A stretch of DNA of 64,000 nt from Thermobifida alba (GCF_023208015.1 NZ_CP051627.1:3109501-3173500); one strand, 5' to 3'; positions 8,193 to 17,657 are shown, counted from the stretch's first letter. The notes: generated by a model not told the origin, from the sequence alone. A program made the numbers and translations.

Positions 8193-9263
8193 TCAGAGGG
8201 CGACGCCCACCATGACGGGTTCGTTGACCAGGGTGATCCCGAAGGCCCGGGCCACGCCCGCGCGCACCTCACGGGCCAGGGCCAGCAGGTCGGCGGTGGT
8301 GGCGCCGCCCCGGTTGGTCAGGGCGAGGGTGTGCTTGGTGGAGATGCGCGCCGGACCGCTGCCGTACCCCTTGGGGAAGCCCGCGTGCTCGATCAGCCAG
8401 GCCGCCGAGGTCTTCACCCGGCCGTCCGCGTCGGGGTAGGCGGGCGGGGCCGTGCCGGGGCCGAGGAGGGCCTCGGCCCGCCGGGTGAACTCGGCGAACT
8501 CCTCGGCGGACAGGATCGGGTTGGTGAAGAAGGAGCCGGCGCTGCGGCTGTCCGGGTCCTCCGGGTCGACGACCATGCCCTTGCCGCGGCGCAGCGCCAG
8601 CACGGCCTCGCGGGCGTCGGCCAGCGGCACGCAGTCGCCCTGCCGCACGCCCAGGGTGCGGGCCAGTTCGGCGTAGCGGATCGGGCGGCTCAGTTTGGAC
8701 CGGGTCAGTTCGAAGACCACCTCGCACACCACGTAGCGGTCACGGCCCTTGAAGACGCTGTCGCGGTAGGCGAAGCCGCACTCGGCGGCGGGCAGGACCC
8801 TGGTGCGGCCCGACTCGCGGTCGTAGACCGTGACCTCGACGATGGTCTGGCTGACGTCCTGGCCGTAGGCCCCGACGTTCTGGATGGGGGTGGAGCCGAC
8901 CCTGCCGGGGATGCCGGAGAGGCACTCGATCCCGGACAGTCCCTCGTCCACGCAGCGCGCGACGAACGGGTCCCACTCGACCCCGGCGTCCGCCCGCACG
9001 CGCACGGTGTCGCCGTCGGCGTCGGCGCAGGAGAGGTCGGAGGAGTCCACGTAGACGACCGTGCCCGCGAACCCCTCGTCGGCCACGACCAGGTTGCTGC
9101 CGCCGCCCAGCACCAGCAGCGGGCCGCCGGCGCGGTCGACCTCGCGGACGGCCTCGACCAGTTCCTCGGTGCTGGTCGCGGTCCGAAAGAGCGTGGCGGG
9201 ACCGCCGAGCCCGAGGGTGGTGTACTCGGCGAGCGGCACGTTGCGGGCGAAAGCGGTGGACAC
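8193..9263 (-). CDS. murB: UDP-N-acetylenolpyruvoylglucosamine reductase
   Basis: MurB uses NADPH and FAD to reduce UDP-GlcNAc-enolpyruvate to UDP-MurNAc, the second cytosolic step of peptidoglycan synthesis. The 356-residue protein shows the FAD-binding LVLGGGSNLVV, the IPGRVGSTPIQNVGAYGQ block, the catalytic serine in SAGSFFTNP and a C-terminal glutamate (VNEPVMV). It is the longer type I form, with an insert before the SAGSFF block. Start is GTG 9263, with GAAAGG nine bases upstream. It is the third gene of the dehydratase pair-murB cluster and is separated from the Mn exporter leader by an AT-rich gap. Confidence 0.96.
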   Translation of the reverse strand: MSTAFARNVPLAEYTTLGLGGPATLFRTATSTEELVEAVREVDRAGGPLLVLGGGSNLVVADEGFAGTVVYVDSSDLSCADADGDTVRVRADAGVEWDPFVARCVDEGLSGIECLSGIPGRVGSTPIQNVGAYGQDVSQTIVEVTVYDRESGRTRVLPAAECGFAYRDSVFKGRDRYVVCEVVFELTRSKLSRPIRYAELARTLGVRQGDCVPLADAREAVLALRRGKGMVVDPEDPDSRSAGSFFTNPILSAEEFAEFTRRAEALLGPGTAPPAYPDADGRVKTSAAWLIEHAGFPKGYGSGPARISTKHTLALTNRGGATTADLLALAREVRAGVARAFGITLVNEPVMVGVAL

Positions 9264-9337
9264 GGTGGCGCCTTTCGGTGGTGTGGGAGCGGAATCTCCC
9301 GCGCCGCGGCGGCGGGGCGGCGCGGGAAGCCGGACGG

Positions 9338-9763
9338 TCAGGCCAGTCGCACCACTGCGGTGGAGCGCGCCAGGACCCTGGTGCCGGCGGAGCGGGCCGT
9401 GATGGCGACGACGACCTGGTTGTCGTCGAGCTTCTTGGTGACGGTCCCGCCGACCACGATCTCGGTCCCCTGCTCGTCGTCGGGGACGACCACGGGCGCG
9501 GAGAAGCGGACCCCGTACTCCACGACCGCGCCGGGATCGCCGACCCAGTCGGTGATCAGCCGGCCGGCCTGGGCCATGGTGAACATGCCGTGCGCGATCA
9601 CGCCGGGCAGCCCGACTTCGCGGGCGACCCGGTCACTCCAGTGGATCGGGTTGAAGTCGCCGGAGGCCCCGGCGTAGCGGACCAGGTCGGCGCGGCGTAC
9701 CGGGTAGGTCTGCTCGGGCAGTTCGGTGCCCACCTCGACGTCGGCGTACCGGACAGTGGTCAT
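9338..9763 (-). CDS. MaoC-family dehydratase (HadB-like)
   Basis: This 141-residue hot-dog-fold protein has the hydratase-2 motif with catalytic Asp and His in GASGDFNPIHWSDRVAREVGLPGVIAHGMFTM. It probably hydrates or dehydrates an acyl thioester. Directly upstream (16 bp) is a second hot-dog protein without this full motif. In mycobacteria HadA-HadB heterodimers of this type dehydrate 3-hydroxyacyl-ACP in FAS-II. In actinomycetes without mycolic acids the pair is widespread but its substrate is unclear. GAGGAGC precedes the ATG. Confidence 0.85.
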   Translation of the reverse strand: MTTVRYADVEVGTELPEQTYPVRRADLVRYAGASGDFNPIHWSDRVAREVGLPGVIAHGMFTMAQAGRLITDWVGDPGAVVEYGVRFSAPVVVPDDEQGTEIVVGGTVTKKLDDNQVVVAITARSAGTRVLARSTAVVRLA

Positions 9764-9779
9764 CTGGGCTGCTCCTCAC

Positions 9780-10238
9780 TCACTTCTCGGCCAGTGCGGT
9801 ACCGCGGACGACGAGCATGTTGACCGAGGTGACGACGTGCTCCCCGGCCGTGGTGGCGATCTCGCTGTCCAGGGTCAGCAGCTCGTTCCCGCCCAGCGCC
9901 TTGATGTCGGTGATCGTGGTCCGGCAGGTCACCAGGTCTCCGGCCTGGAGGGGGCGGCTGTAGCGGAACCGCTGGTCCCCGTGGACGACCCGGGAGAAGT
10001 CCAGTCCCAGTTCGGGGTCGGCGATGGCCTGTCCCGCGCCCTCCATGCCCAGGATGATGGGGAAGGTGGGGGGTGCGATGACGTCGGCGTATCCGGCCTC
10101 CTTGGCCCGGGCCGGATCGCGGTAGAGCGGGTTGGGGTCCGAGATCGCGTCCGCGAACTCGCGGATCTTGACGCGGGTCACCTCGTAGGGCTCGGGAAGT
10201 TCGTACACCCGTCCCAGATAGTCGCGGTTGATCGCCAT
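9780..10238 (-). CDS. FAS1-like dehydratase domain protein (HadA/HadC-like)
   Basis: This 152-residue hot-dog protein has the N-terminal dehydratase-half pattern (VTRVKIREFADAISDPNPLYRDPARAKEAGYADVIAPPTFP) in which the catalytic His is missing, as in HadA/HadC structural partners of HadB. It should act as a heterodimer with the following MaoC protein. ATG 10238 is chosen as start because AAAGGA lies seven bases upstream; an ATG five codons earlier has no such site. A long hairpin separates it from rpmG. Confidence 0.85.
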   Translation of the reverse strand: MAINRDYLGRVYELPEPYEVTRVKIREFADAISDPNPLYRDPARAKEAGYADVIAPPTFPIILGMEGAGQAIADPELGLDFSRVVHGDQRFRYSRPLQAGDLVTCRTTITDIKALGGNELLTLDSEIATTAGEHVVTSVNMLVVRGTALAEK

Positions 10239-10310
10239 CGACGTCCTTTCCACACCGTGTGGGTCTCATCATGCCGGGTCGTGCGCGACGGCCGTAACAG
10301 GCCCAACACA

Positions 10311-10350
10311 CCGGTAGCCCAGTGAGCGGAAGTGCTCACTGGGCTACCGG
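10311..10350 (-). terminator. 17-bp perfect hairpin between rpmG and the hadA-like gene
   Basis: CCGGTAGCCCAGTGAGC (10311-10327) is perfectly complementary to 10334-10350, with a GGAAGT loop. It lies about 100 bases after rpmG on the transcribed strand and probably ends the tRNA-rpmG transcript. Confidence 0.65.
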
Positions 10351-10450
10351 GAAGTCCAGACCGTGTCCGGTCGGAATCTGGGAAATCCACCACGACCGCT
10401 GGCGGGCCGCTCCGCTCGTCTCTGGGACCGGCGGTCTGCGGAGTGTCGGC

Positions 10451-10615
10451 CTAGCGGGTTTCCTTGTGCTCCCGATGCGTGCGGCAGTTCGGGCAGTACT
10501 TCTTCAGCTCAAGGCGGTCGGGGGTGTTCCGACGGTTCTTGCGCGTGATGTAGTTACGGTGCTTGCACTCCTGGCAGGCCAGGGTGATCTTCGGCCTCAC
10601 GTCGGTGGCAGCCAC
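10451..10615 (-). CDS. rpmG: 50S ribosomal protein L33
   Basis: This 54-residue protein is L33. It has two CxxC pairs ([13 protein letters not shown] and KYCPNCRTH), so it is the zinc-ribbon (C+) form; many actinomycetes also keep a zinc-free copy elsewhere that is controlled by Zur. The start is GTG 10615 ([12 protein letters not shown]) with AAAGG nine bases upstream. It follows tRNA-Thr and tRNA-Met on the same strand and is probably cotranscribed with them. Confidence 0.95.
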   Translation of the reverse strand: MAATDVRPKITLACQECKHRNYITRKNRRNTPDRLELKKYCPNCRTHREHKETR

Positions 10616-10699
10616 GTTGGAGTGCCTTTCTCACTGAGCAACAACGGACACTGAAAAAACCCGCGGAAACCCCGGTGTACCAGGGAGTCTCGCAGGTAG

Positions 10700-10772
10700 T
10701 AGCGGAGGCCGGACTTGAACCGACGACACAGCGATTATGAGCCGCTTGCTCTACCGACTGAGCTACTCCGCC
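10700..10772 (-). tRNA. tRNA-Met (CAT)
   Basis: The 73-nt cloverleaf has acceptor GGCGGAG/CTCCGCT with a terminal G-U pair, D-arm TAGCTCAGTCGGTAGAGC, anticodon loop CTCATAA (CAT) and T-loop GGTTCAAGTCC. It appears to be an elongator tRNA, because an initiator normally has a mismatched 1-72 C-A pair. CCA is not encoded. Confidence 0.93.
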
Positions 10773-10883
10773 TGGAACCGGGAAACCGGTCCATCTGCGA
10801 TGATACCGGAACCCGAGTGGACCGACGGCTGACCTTGCCGCCGACCGACCACCTGAGTGGATCGGATCTCAATCAAGTGGTGG

Positions 10884-10956
10884 AGCCCCTTTACGGAATC
10901 GAACCGTAGACCTTCTCCTTACCATGGAGACGCTCTGCCGACTGAGCTAAAGGGGC
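10884..10956 (-). tRNA. tRNA-Thr (GGT)
   Basis: The 73-nt cloverleaf has acceptor GCCCCTT/AAGGGGC, D-arm TAGCTCAGTCGGCAGAGC, anticodon loop ATGGTAA (GGT) and T-loop GGTTCGATTCC. CCA is not encoded. It is the first gene of the tRNA-Thr, tRNA-Met, rpmG unit and forms the left border of the accessory region. Confidence 0.94.
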
Positions 10957-11007
10957 ACGCTCCTCCGGCTTCCCCCCTCTCGGGGTTCCGCCCTTCGCGT
11001 TGACTCG

Positions 11008-11038
11008 AATATACATCCCTTCCGGGGTGCTCTGCCAA
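11008..11038 (-). promoter_or_regulatory. Predicted promoter for tRNA-Thr/tRNA-Met/rpmG
   Basis: The minus strand reads TTGGCA (11033-11038), a 19-base spacer and TATATT (11008-11013). The -10 is unusually close to consensus for this GC-rich DNA, as expected for stable-RNA genes. It lies about 50 bases upstream of tRNA-Thr. Confidence 0.5.
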
Positions 11039-11067
11039 CTCGAAACCTCCGGGCGGCCCCGGTCCGC

Positions 11068-13149
11068 TCAGTCCGCCACCCAGACGTTGGACATGGCGTC
11101 GCGCTGGATGGTCCGGATGGCCGCCGGAAGGCCGAGCCGGTGCAGCGCGTCCGGCAGGCGGGTGTCGTGGGTGAAGACGACGAGCTGGCGGTGGCGCCCC
11201 ACCTCGGCCAGCACCGCGGCCAGCCCCTCCACGGTCTCGGTGTCCATCGCCTGGACGGGGTCGTCCAGCAGCAGGAAACCGAACGGGTTGCCGGGCACCA
11301 GGGTGCGCGGCAGGCAGATGGAGAGCGCGAGGGCCTGGAACTCGCCCTGGCTGAGCAGCCCGGGCGCGCTGTCCGGCCCGTCGGCGCCCTCCACGCTGAC
11401 GTCGACCGCGACCCGGCGCTGCGCCCCCCTGCCGACCAGGCGCAGCGCCGCCAGGTCGATGTGCCGTTCCTGGCGCAGCCGGGCCCACACCTGCTCCGCC
11501 TGGGCGGCCAGCGGGTCCAGCCGTTCGGCCCGCATCTCGCGGGCCACCGAGGAGAGCCAGTCGAGAGCCTGGCGGGCCGGTTCCAGCCGCCGGTGCGCGG
11601 TGAGCGCCTCGCGGGCGTCCTCCAGCCAGGCCCCCAGCTGCTCGGCGAGTCCGGCCCAGCCGTCGGTGGGGTCGGCGAGGCGCTCGGTGGCGGCCCGGCG
11701 CGCGGCGATCGCGGCCGAGCGCAGCCGCCGGCCGACGGTCTCGATGTGCTCGGCCAGCTCCGTCAGATCGGTGATCTCCGCACCGGCCGCCCAGTCGGCC
11801 CAGATCCGCCCCAGCTCGCTGTCCGGCGGCAGCCACGAGGGGGGCGGCGCCATCAGGAACCGCGCCTGGTCACGGGCCGCCTCGGCGCGCTGGTGGGCGG
11901 CCGCGGTGCTCGCGGCGACGGGCTCCAGCCGGGTGATCTCGGCGCGGGCTCGGCTCGCCCAGGCCGGTCCCAGCGCGTTGTGGGCGCCGCAGGCGGGGCA
12001 GTCGGTCTCGGCGGGATGCCGTTCGTGGTGGTCGAGGGCCTGGCGCAGCAGTTCGATCACGCCGCGCGCCCGGTCCCCCTTGGTGCCCGCGGTCATCGCG
12101 ATCTCCATCGCGGCTCCGCGCAGCTCGCTGACCACGTCGGTGATGAGGGACCGCTCGGGCACCGCCATGCGGCGCAGTCGGCGCAGCACGACCTGCTGGG
12201 CGGGGTCGGCGGGCCCGTTGTCCGCGGCGACGGCGGCGAGCCGGTCGAGGTCGAGGGAGGGCGCGGTGAGCAGTTCGACGGCGGTCCTGGCCCGCGGATC
12301 GGCGCTGGCGCGCAGCTGGTCCAGCAGGTAGGGCAGGTCGCGGGCGGGGCGTTGGGCGGTCTTGGCGAGCCGGTCGCACGCCTTGGCCAGGCGGCGTTCG
12401 ATCTCGGTGAGCTCGCTCAGGCCCAGCAGGGTGGTCAGTGTGTCGTACAGCTCGGCCGAGCGCCCGGTGACCGTGCGTCCCAGCTCGTCGTAGGAGAGGA
12501 AGGGCCGGTACCGGGCGAGGTCCTCGCCCCAGCCGAGGCTGGCCAGGCTGCCGACCTCGCCCGTGGGCAGGACGACCTCCCCCCGGGCGGAGCGGACGCT
12601 GTCGCCGGTCCAGAGCCGGGTGACCCGGGTGGCCCCCTCCTCCCCCGTCCGCCGAAGTTCTACGGTGATCTCGGTCACATCGTCGAAGTGGAGGTTGCGC
12701 CATCCGTCGCGCCAGGCCGCGGGCATTCCGTCCCAGCGGAGGTTGCGTCCGGTCAGCGCGGCCTCGACCGCCTCGGCGAAACTGGACTTCCCGGAACCGT
12801 TGCGGCCGACGATCACGGTCAGGCCGGGGCCGGGCGGGAATTCGAGGGTGGCGGCGCGGCCGATGCCGCGGAAGCCCTGGACGCGGACCCGGCTGAGGTA
12901 GCAGCGCCGGGGGTGCCGCGCGGGCGGGACCGGTTCGGTGTCCGGGAGTCGCAGGTCGACCTGTTCCCCGCGGGCGCAGGCGGCCAGTGCGTCCTCGCTG
13001 TGGACGGCCGCGAGCACCCACTGGCGCGCCGCGGGCCCCAGCGGCGACCGGGCCAACCGCTCCCCCAGGGCTCCGGCCGGGGAGGAGCCCGACCGCTGCT
13101 TGGAGGGTTCTGCGGGGAATCCGGCCTGGGAGGTCGTCACCGTCGTCAC
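11068..13149 (-). CDS. Rad50/RecF-like coiled-coil ATPase with CxxC hook
   Basis: This 693-residue protein has a split ABC/SMC-type ATPase head. The Walker A is GRNGSGKSS (about residues 114-122), the signature LSQGEFQAL (about 598), the Walker B FLLLDDPVQAMD (about 625) and the switch histidine VVFTHD. Between them lie Ala/Arg/Glu-rich helical stretches and one CPAC at residues 384-387, which looks like a Rad50-type zinc hook. Such proteins act in DNA repair or as defence ATPases; the partner nuclease is not seen here. GTG 13149 is chosen because GGAG lies eight bases upstream. It follows the SMC gene by 167 bp, in the place where jetD normally stands in DUF2397/DUF2398/TIGR02680 loci. I do not recognise an exact named family. 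Confidence 0.75.
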   Translation of the reverse strand: MTTVTTSQAGFPAEPSKQRSGSSPAGALGERLARSPLGPAARQWVLAAVHSEDALAACARGEQVDLRLPDTEPVPPARHPRRCYLSRVRVQGFRGIGRAATLEFPPGPGLTVIVGRNGSGKSSFAEAVEAALTGRNLRWDGMPAAWRDGWRNLHFDDVTEITVELRRTGEEGATRVTRLWTGDSVRSARGEVVLPTGEVGSLASLGWGEDLARYRPFLSYDELGRTVTGRSAELYDTLTTLLGLSELTEIERRLAKACDRLAKTAQRPARDLPYLLDQLRASADPRARTAVELLTAPSLDLDRLAAVAADNGPADPAQQVVLRRLRRMAVPERSLITDVVSELRGAAMEIAMTAGTKGDRARGVIELLRQALDHHERHPAETDCPACGAHNALGPAWASRARAEITRLEPVAASTAAAHQRAEAARDQARFLMAPPPSWLPPDSELGRIWADWAAGAEITDLTELAEHIETVGRRLRSAAIAARRAATERLADPTDGWAGLAEQLGAWLEDAREALTAHRRLEPARQALDWLSSVAREMRAERLDPLAAQAEQVWARLRQERHIDLAALRLVGRGAQRRVAVDVSVEGADGPDSAPGLLSQGEFQALALSICLPRTLVPGNPFGFLLLDDPVQAMDTETVEGLAAVLAEVGRHRQLVVFTHDTRLPDALHRLGLPAAIRTIQRDAMSNVWVAD

Positions 13150-13316
13150 AACACTGCTCCGTTCGTGGCCTCGCCTTTGCAGATTAGGACAGATGGGGCG
13201 AATTGCACACCGGTCCCGTGAGTCCGACCGCGCCGGCCGGAGGGGGCGGAAGGTGTCCGCCCCGCACCGGCTCGACCCGTCTCCGCCACCCCGCCCTGCG
13301 GAAGAAGTGGCCTTTG

Positions 13317-16300
13317 TCACACTCCATTGAGACGACGCCGGTTGCCGTCCCAGGTGAAGTGCAGGGTGGCGATCCCGGGTTCGGCCGGATCGCGCAGGCA
13401 TTCGTAGATGTTGAGCCGGGGAACGCTCGGGAAGCATCCCCAGACGCGCTCGGAGGTGAGGACGAAGTCGAGGTCCAGTTCCACGAGCATGCCGAGGAGG
13501 CGGCCGTGGGTGGGCTCGTCGACCTTGGCGAAGGCATCGTCGAGCAGGATGAGCCGGGGAGTCTGCGGCGCGTCCAGCGCCAGCGCGCTGAACTGGGCCG
13601 CCGCCGCGGCGAACAGCACCAGATAGGCGATGACCCGCTGCTCCCCCTGGCTGAGGGCGGTGCGGTGGGTGAGGCGGCGCTCACGCTCGGGGTGGGCGGC
13701 GTCGGTGACGTAGACGGTGAAGGCGAACCAGGACCGGTAGTCCAGCGCGGCGCGCAACTGCGCCCCGCCGGTGACCGTGGGGTCGAGGCGGCGGATCGCC
13801 TCGATGCAGCGGCGCAGGGCGTCGCGCAGCCGGGTGGTCTCGACCCGGGTGCGCTTCTCGGCGGGGCGGTTCAGCAGCCGCACCACCGCGTGGATGTCCT
13901 CGTCGGCGTCGGGGGCGAGCCGCCACTCCAGCCGGACCCCCAGCCCCTGGGAGGTGGTGACCTCGCCCAGGACGCTGTTCATCGCGTCGATGAGCTCCCG
14001 GGCCTCGGTGATCTGGCGGGACAGGTGGCCGGCGAGTTCGCCGAGGAGGTGCCGCTCGTAGGCCTCCTCCTCCCGCACCGCCGCGGTCTCCTCTGCCGCG
14101 GCGATCTCCTCCCGCAGCCGCTCGACGTAGTCGACGATGTCGTGCCCGCCGTGGTCGTCGTGGACGGTGACCCGCTTCACCCCCGCGGGCTCGGTGAGTT
14201 CGGTGCGGGCTCCGACGGCGGGGGCCGCGGCCAGACCGCGGTGCAGTTCCTCGTGGCCGCGCAGGATCCCGCTGTCGTCGACGTCCGCCGCGGCCTCGTC
14301 GAGCCCGGACTCGACCGCGGTGACCAGGGCGTCGAGGACCTGGATGCGCTTGGTGAGGTCGTCGCTGCGCTCGGGGTCGGACTCCGCCGCGTCGTAGGCG
14401 GCGACCGGTCCGTCCGCGGCGGCGAGGTCGGTGAGCCCCGCCGCGGCCAGCAGCCCCCGGTCGACCTCCCCGGCCGGGGTGGCGAGCATGGCCCGCAGCC
14501 GGGCTCCGGCGGCCAGTGCGCGGCGGGCCTGTTCGGCCCGCTCGACGGTGGCGGCGCCGTGCCGGGTCTCCACGGCGACCCGTTCGTCACGGGCGCGCTG
14601 GGCCTCCCGTTCGAGGGCGGGCAGCGCCTCGTCGGCCGCGTGGGCACGGCCGCGCACCTGCTCGATGGCGCTCTCGATCTGGGCCGGGTCGGCGGCGCCG
14701 GCGCGGTCGGTCAACTCGGTCTCGCGCCGGACCGTGATCATGTCGTTGATGGCGGCTCCGGCCGCGTCCTCGGCCACGACCCGGGCCTCGCGGGCGCGCT
14801 TCCAGTCGGCGACGTGCCTGCGGTAGTCCTCCAGGCGCCCGGCGAGGATCTCCAGGTCCCGGTGGGCCGCGGCGATCTGGACGCGCAGCGCCCCCAGGGA
14901 GCCGCGGATCCGGGCGAGCTCCTTGTCGTGGGCGGGCAGACGGTGCTCCAGGGCCAGCTCGGCGAGGGCGGCGCGGTGGGCGAGCGCGGTGGTGCGCGCG
15001 GCGTCGGCGGCGCTGCGGGCCGCGGCGTGGTCGCGCACGGCCGCGGCCAGCCAGGCGCGGGCGTCGTCCAGGACGGCCCAGGCCGCGGTGAGGCCGGCGC
15101 CCGAGGGCACCGACCGGTTGATCCGCAGCAGGCTCTCGTGGCGGTTGTCGATTCCGGCCCGGCGTTCCTGGGCTTCGGCGAGCAGCGCCTCGGCCATCTC
15201 GATGCGCCGCTCCGCCTTGGCCCGGTGGCGTTCCAGGGCCTGGGTGCGGGCCTCCTCGCCGATGTACTCGGCGGCGGCCTTGCGGTGGCAGCCCTGGGCG
15301 ACGCCGAGCCGCCAGCGCCCGTCGAGGGAGACGTGGTTCTCCGAGCCGCCGCGGGGGTCGGAGGCGCTGTGGAACCAGGAGGGTTCGGACTGCGTCTGGG
15401 GCTCCTCGCCGTCGTGCAGGCGGACGGAGGCGAGGAGGGCCACGACGGCGTCCCGGTCGACCTTCGCGGAGCTGGCGGTCTCGACCGGGACCAGGACGTC
15501 GTTGAGGGTGCGCCCGCTCAGCGGTTCGACCGGGCTGAGCAGCAGGTCGTGGGTGCTGTGGTCGACGACCGTGCCCTCGGGGGTGATGAGTCCGGACAGG
15601 AGGCCGGACGCCTCCAGGGCCGCTTCGAGTCCGGCGCGCTCCTCCGCGGAGAGGTGGTCGGCGAAGTCGACCGCCAGGTAGAGGGGGACCCCGGCGTCGG
15701 GGTCGCGCTGCGCGGTGGCCCAGGCCGGGCGGGGCGCGGTGACGGGCGCGGTCTCGTCCGCGCGGCGTTCGGCGAGTTCGTCGAGTTCGGCTGCGAGGTC
15801 GCGTTCCTCGCCCAGGGCCGCGTCCCGGGCCGCGCGCACCCGTTCCAGCAGCGGTTCGACGACGGCGTGGGCGTCGCGCGCCACGGTCCCGGGCAGGTGC
15901 GCGGGGAGGACGCGGAAGTCGTCGTCGAGCGGGGGCTCCACGCTCTGCTCCAGGGCGTCCAGCGCCGCGTCGAGGTCGGCGTCGGGCACCGCGGCCCGCA
16001 GGGCGTTGCACCAATCGCGCACGTCGGCGGCGTAGTCGGCGCTGGCCTCGCGGACCTTCTCGATGGCGGCGCGCTCGCGTTCGCGGGCGCGTTCGACGTG
16101 GCTGTCGGCCCACTCGGCCTCACTGGTGAGGTCGGCCTCACGGCGCTCGGCCGACTCCAGTTCCAGGGCGCGCCGGTACAGGTCCTCGGCGACGGCCTCG
16201 CGTTCGGCCGCGACCGCGTCGGCGCGTCCGAGGCGGTCGTGGAGTTCGGCGAGCCGCCGGCGCAGCGCGGCGACCTCGATGCCGAGCACGGGCGGGCGTT

Positions 16301-17657
16301 CGACGGCCTGCTCCAGCCCTTCGAGGTTGACCTGGGTGGTGTTCTCCCGCGCGGCGAGGGTGACCCGGACCGGCTGCGGGACCTCGCCGAGGACGGCGGG
16401 GTCGATCCCGGAGGCGCGCGCGGTGTCGCGCAGGCCGAGGTGGAGCCGGCGCAGGCCGCCGATGCCGCGTTCGATGGCCGCGCTGTCGCGGTCGATCCGG
16501 TGGTGGGCCTGGGACTCCGCGGAGCGGGCGTACTCGCCGGCGACCCAGGCGGCCTCGGCGGCGCGGATGTAGGCCGCCACGGCGGCGTAGCGGGCCTCGC
16601 GTTCCCCCTCGGTGGGCCCGTTCCCCGGGTGCGCGGCGCTGGCGCTCAGGGTCGCGGCGTCGGACTTCGCGGTGTCGCGGCTGCGGCGCAGGCGGTCGCG
16701 TTCCTCCTGGATGCTGCTCTCCGCGGAGACCAGGGAGTCGAGTTCGGACTCCAGCCGGGCGAGTTCGGCGTCGCGCTCCTCGAAGGCGGTGATCTGGGCG
16801 CGCACGGCCCCGGCCTGCTGGCGCAGGGCTCCGTGCAGGTAGCCGCGGTAGTGGCCGAGGAACTCGGTGGCGTGCTCGTGTGCGGTGCGCAGCGCGGCCA
16901 GGCGGGCGCGGGCGCTCTCCAGGTCGGTGATGTTGCGGGCGACCTCGTCGAGGACGGTGTCGTCCATGGGCGGCAGCGCCTCGGAGAGCACGGAGGCGAG
17001 TTCCCCCGCTTCGAGGCGGTCGCCGACGGTGGGACGGCGCAGCCGGTAGAGCAGGTGGATGAGGTTGCGGTACCGCACGGGGTCGTCGAGGCCGAACAGG
17101 TCGCGCATGACCCTGGTGCGGTAGCCGAGCGCGGTGTCGTAGCAGTTGTCGGGGCCGACGGCGGCGCGCAGGCGCTCCACGGACAGCGGACGGCCGCCGT
17201 CGACGAGGACGAGGTCGTCGCCGACGCGGCGGTCGGTGACGAAGAACACCGCGCGCGCCTCGGGCTGGTCGGGGACGGCGATGACGGCGGCGCCGAGGGT
17301 GCGCCGGCACGGCCGGCCCTCCTCGCCGCGGCGGACGAACTCGACCCACAGGTAGCCCAGGGAGGTGTCGGCCTCAGCGGTGGCGGCGCCGCCGGTCTCG
17401 GTGGTGGTGCGCCCCTCCAGCATCAGCCAGCGCAGGCTGGTGCGGCTGGTGCCGGTGGTGTCGAGGCGGCGGGCGTCCCCGTCGAGGAGGAAGGGCAGCA
17501 GCATCTCCAGCGCCTTGGACTTGCCCGCCCCGTTGCGTCCGCGCAGCAGCAGGCGTCCGTCGGCGAACTCGAAGACGTGGTCGTCGTACTGCCAGACGTT
17601 GTGGATTCCGGCGCGTTCGAGCCGGTAGCGCTTGGGGAGGGTGGTGTCCTGTCTCAT
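13317..17657 (-). CDS. MukB/JetC-like SMC ATPase (TIGR02680 family)
   Basis: This 1446-residue SMC-like protein has Walker A GRNGAGKSK at residues 40-48, long coiled-coil regions rich in Ala, Arg and Glu, and a C-terminal half-head with ALSQGEQRV and RLILLDDAF near residues 1330-1370, ending TSERVWG. The N-terminal KRYRLERAGIHNVWQYDDHVFEFADGRLLLRG is typical of TIGR02680, the SMC component of the DUF2397/DUF2398 Wadjet-type systems. Wadjet complexes extrude loops on small circular DNA and cleave it with JetD. The ATG at 17657 has GGAGGA seven bases upstream. All ATPase motifs look intact. It is 121 bp downstream of the DUF2398 gene. Confidence 0.88.
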   Translation of the reverse strand: MRQDTTLPKRYRLERAGIHNVWQYDDHVFEFADGRLLLRGRNGAGKSKALEMLLPFLLDGDARRLDTTGTSRTSLRWLMLEGRTTTETGGAATAEADTSLGYLWVEFVRRGEEGRPCRRTLGAAVIAVPDQPEARAVFFVTDRRVGDDLVLVDGGRPLSVERLRAAVGPDNCYDTALGYRTRVMRDLFGLDDPVRYRNLIHLLYRLRRPTVGDRLEAGELASVLSEALPPMDDTVLDEVARNITDLESARARLAALRTAHEHATEFLGHYRGYLHGALRQQAGAVRAQITAFEERDAELARLESELDSLVSAESSIQEERDRLRRSRDTAKSDAATLSASAAHPGNGPTEGEREARYAAVAAYIRAAEAAWVAGEYARSAESQAHHRIDRDSAAIERGIGGLRRLHLGLRDTARASGIDPAVLGEVPQPVRVTLAARENTTQVNLEGLEQAVERPPVLGIEVAALRRRLAELHDRLGRADAVAAEREAVAEDLYRRALELESAERREADLTSEAEWADSHVERARERERAAIEKVREASADYAADVRDWCNALRAAVPDADLDAALDALEQSVEPPLDDDFRVLPAHLPGTVARDAHAVVEPLLERVRAARDAALGEERDLAAELDELAERRADETAPVTAPRPAWATAQRDPDAGVPLYLAVDFADHLSAEERAGLEAALEASGLLSGLITPEGTVVDHSTHDLLLSPVEPLSGRTLNDVLVPVETASSAKVDRDAVVALLASVRLHDGEEPQTQSEPSWFHSASDPRGGSENHVSLDGRWRLGVAQGCHRKAAAEYIGEEARTQALERHRAKAERRIEMAEALLAEAQERRAGIDNRHESLLRINRSVPSGAGLTAAWAVLDDARAWLAAAVRDHAAARSAADAARTTALAHRAALAELALEHRLPAHDKELARIRGSLGALRVQIAAAHRDLEILAGRLEDYRRHVADWKRAREARVVAEDAAGAAINDMITVRRETELTDRAGAADPAQIESAIEQVRGRAHAADEALPALEREAQRARDERVAVETRHGAATVERAEQARRALAAGARLRAMLATPAGEVDRGLLAAAGLTDLAAADGPVAAYDAAESDPERSDDLTKRIQVLDALVTAVESGLDEAAADVDDSGILRGHEELHRGLAAAPAVGARTELTEPAGVKRVTVHDDHGGHDIVDYVERLREEIAAAEETAAVREEEAYERHLLGELAGHLSRQITEARELIDAMNSVLGEVTTSQGLGVRLEWRLAPDADEDIHAVVRLLNRPAEKRTRVETTRLRDALRRCIEAIRRLDPTVTGGAQLRAALDYRSWFAFTVYVTDAAHPERERRLTHRTALSQGEQRVIAYLVLFAAAAAQFSALALDAPQTPRLILLDDAFAKVDEPTHGRLLGMLVELDLDFVLTSERVWGCFPSVPRLNIYECLRDPAEPGIATLHFTWDGNRRRLNGV

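Noticed and set aside
10311-10350. Long hairpin as a CRISPR or mobile repeat
   Set aside because: It occurs once and follows rpmG as a terminator would; no array or target duplication is visible.
12938-13316. Possible JetD remnant between the SMC gene and the ATPase gene
   Set aside because: Only 167 bp are free and none of the six frames shows a recognisable JetD (DUF2399/Toprim) segment.
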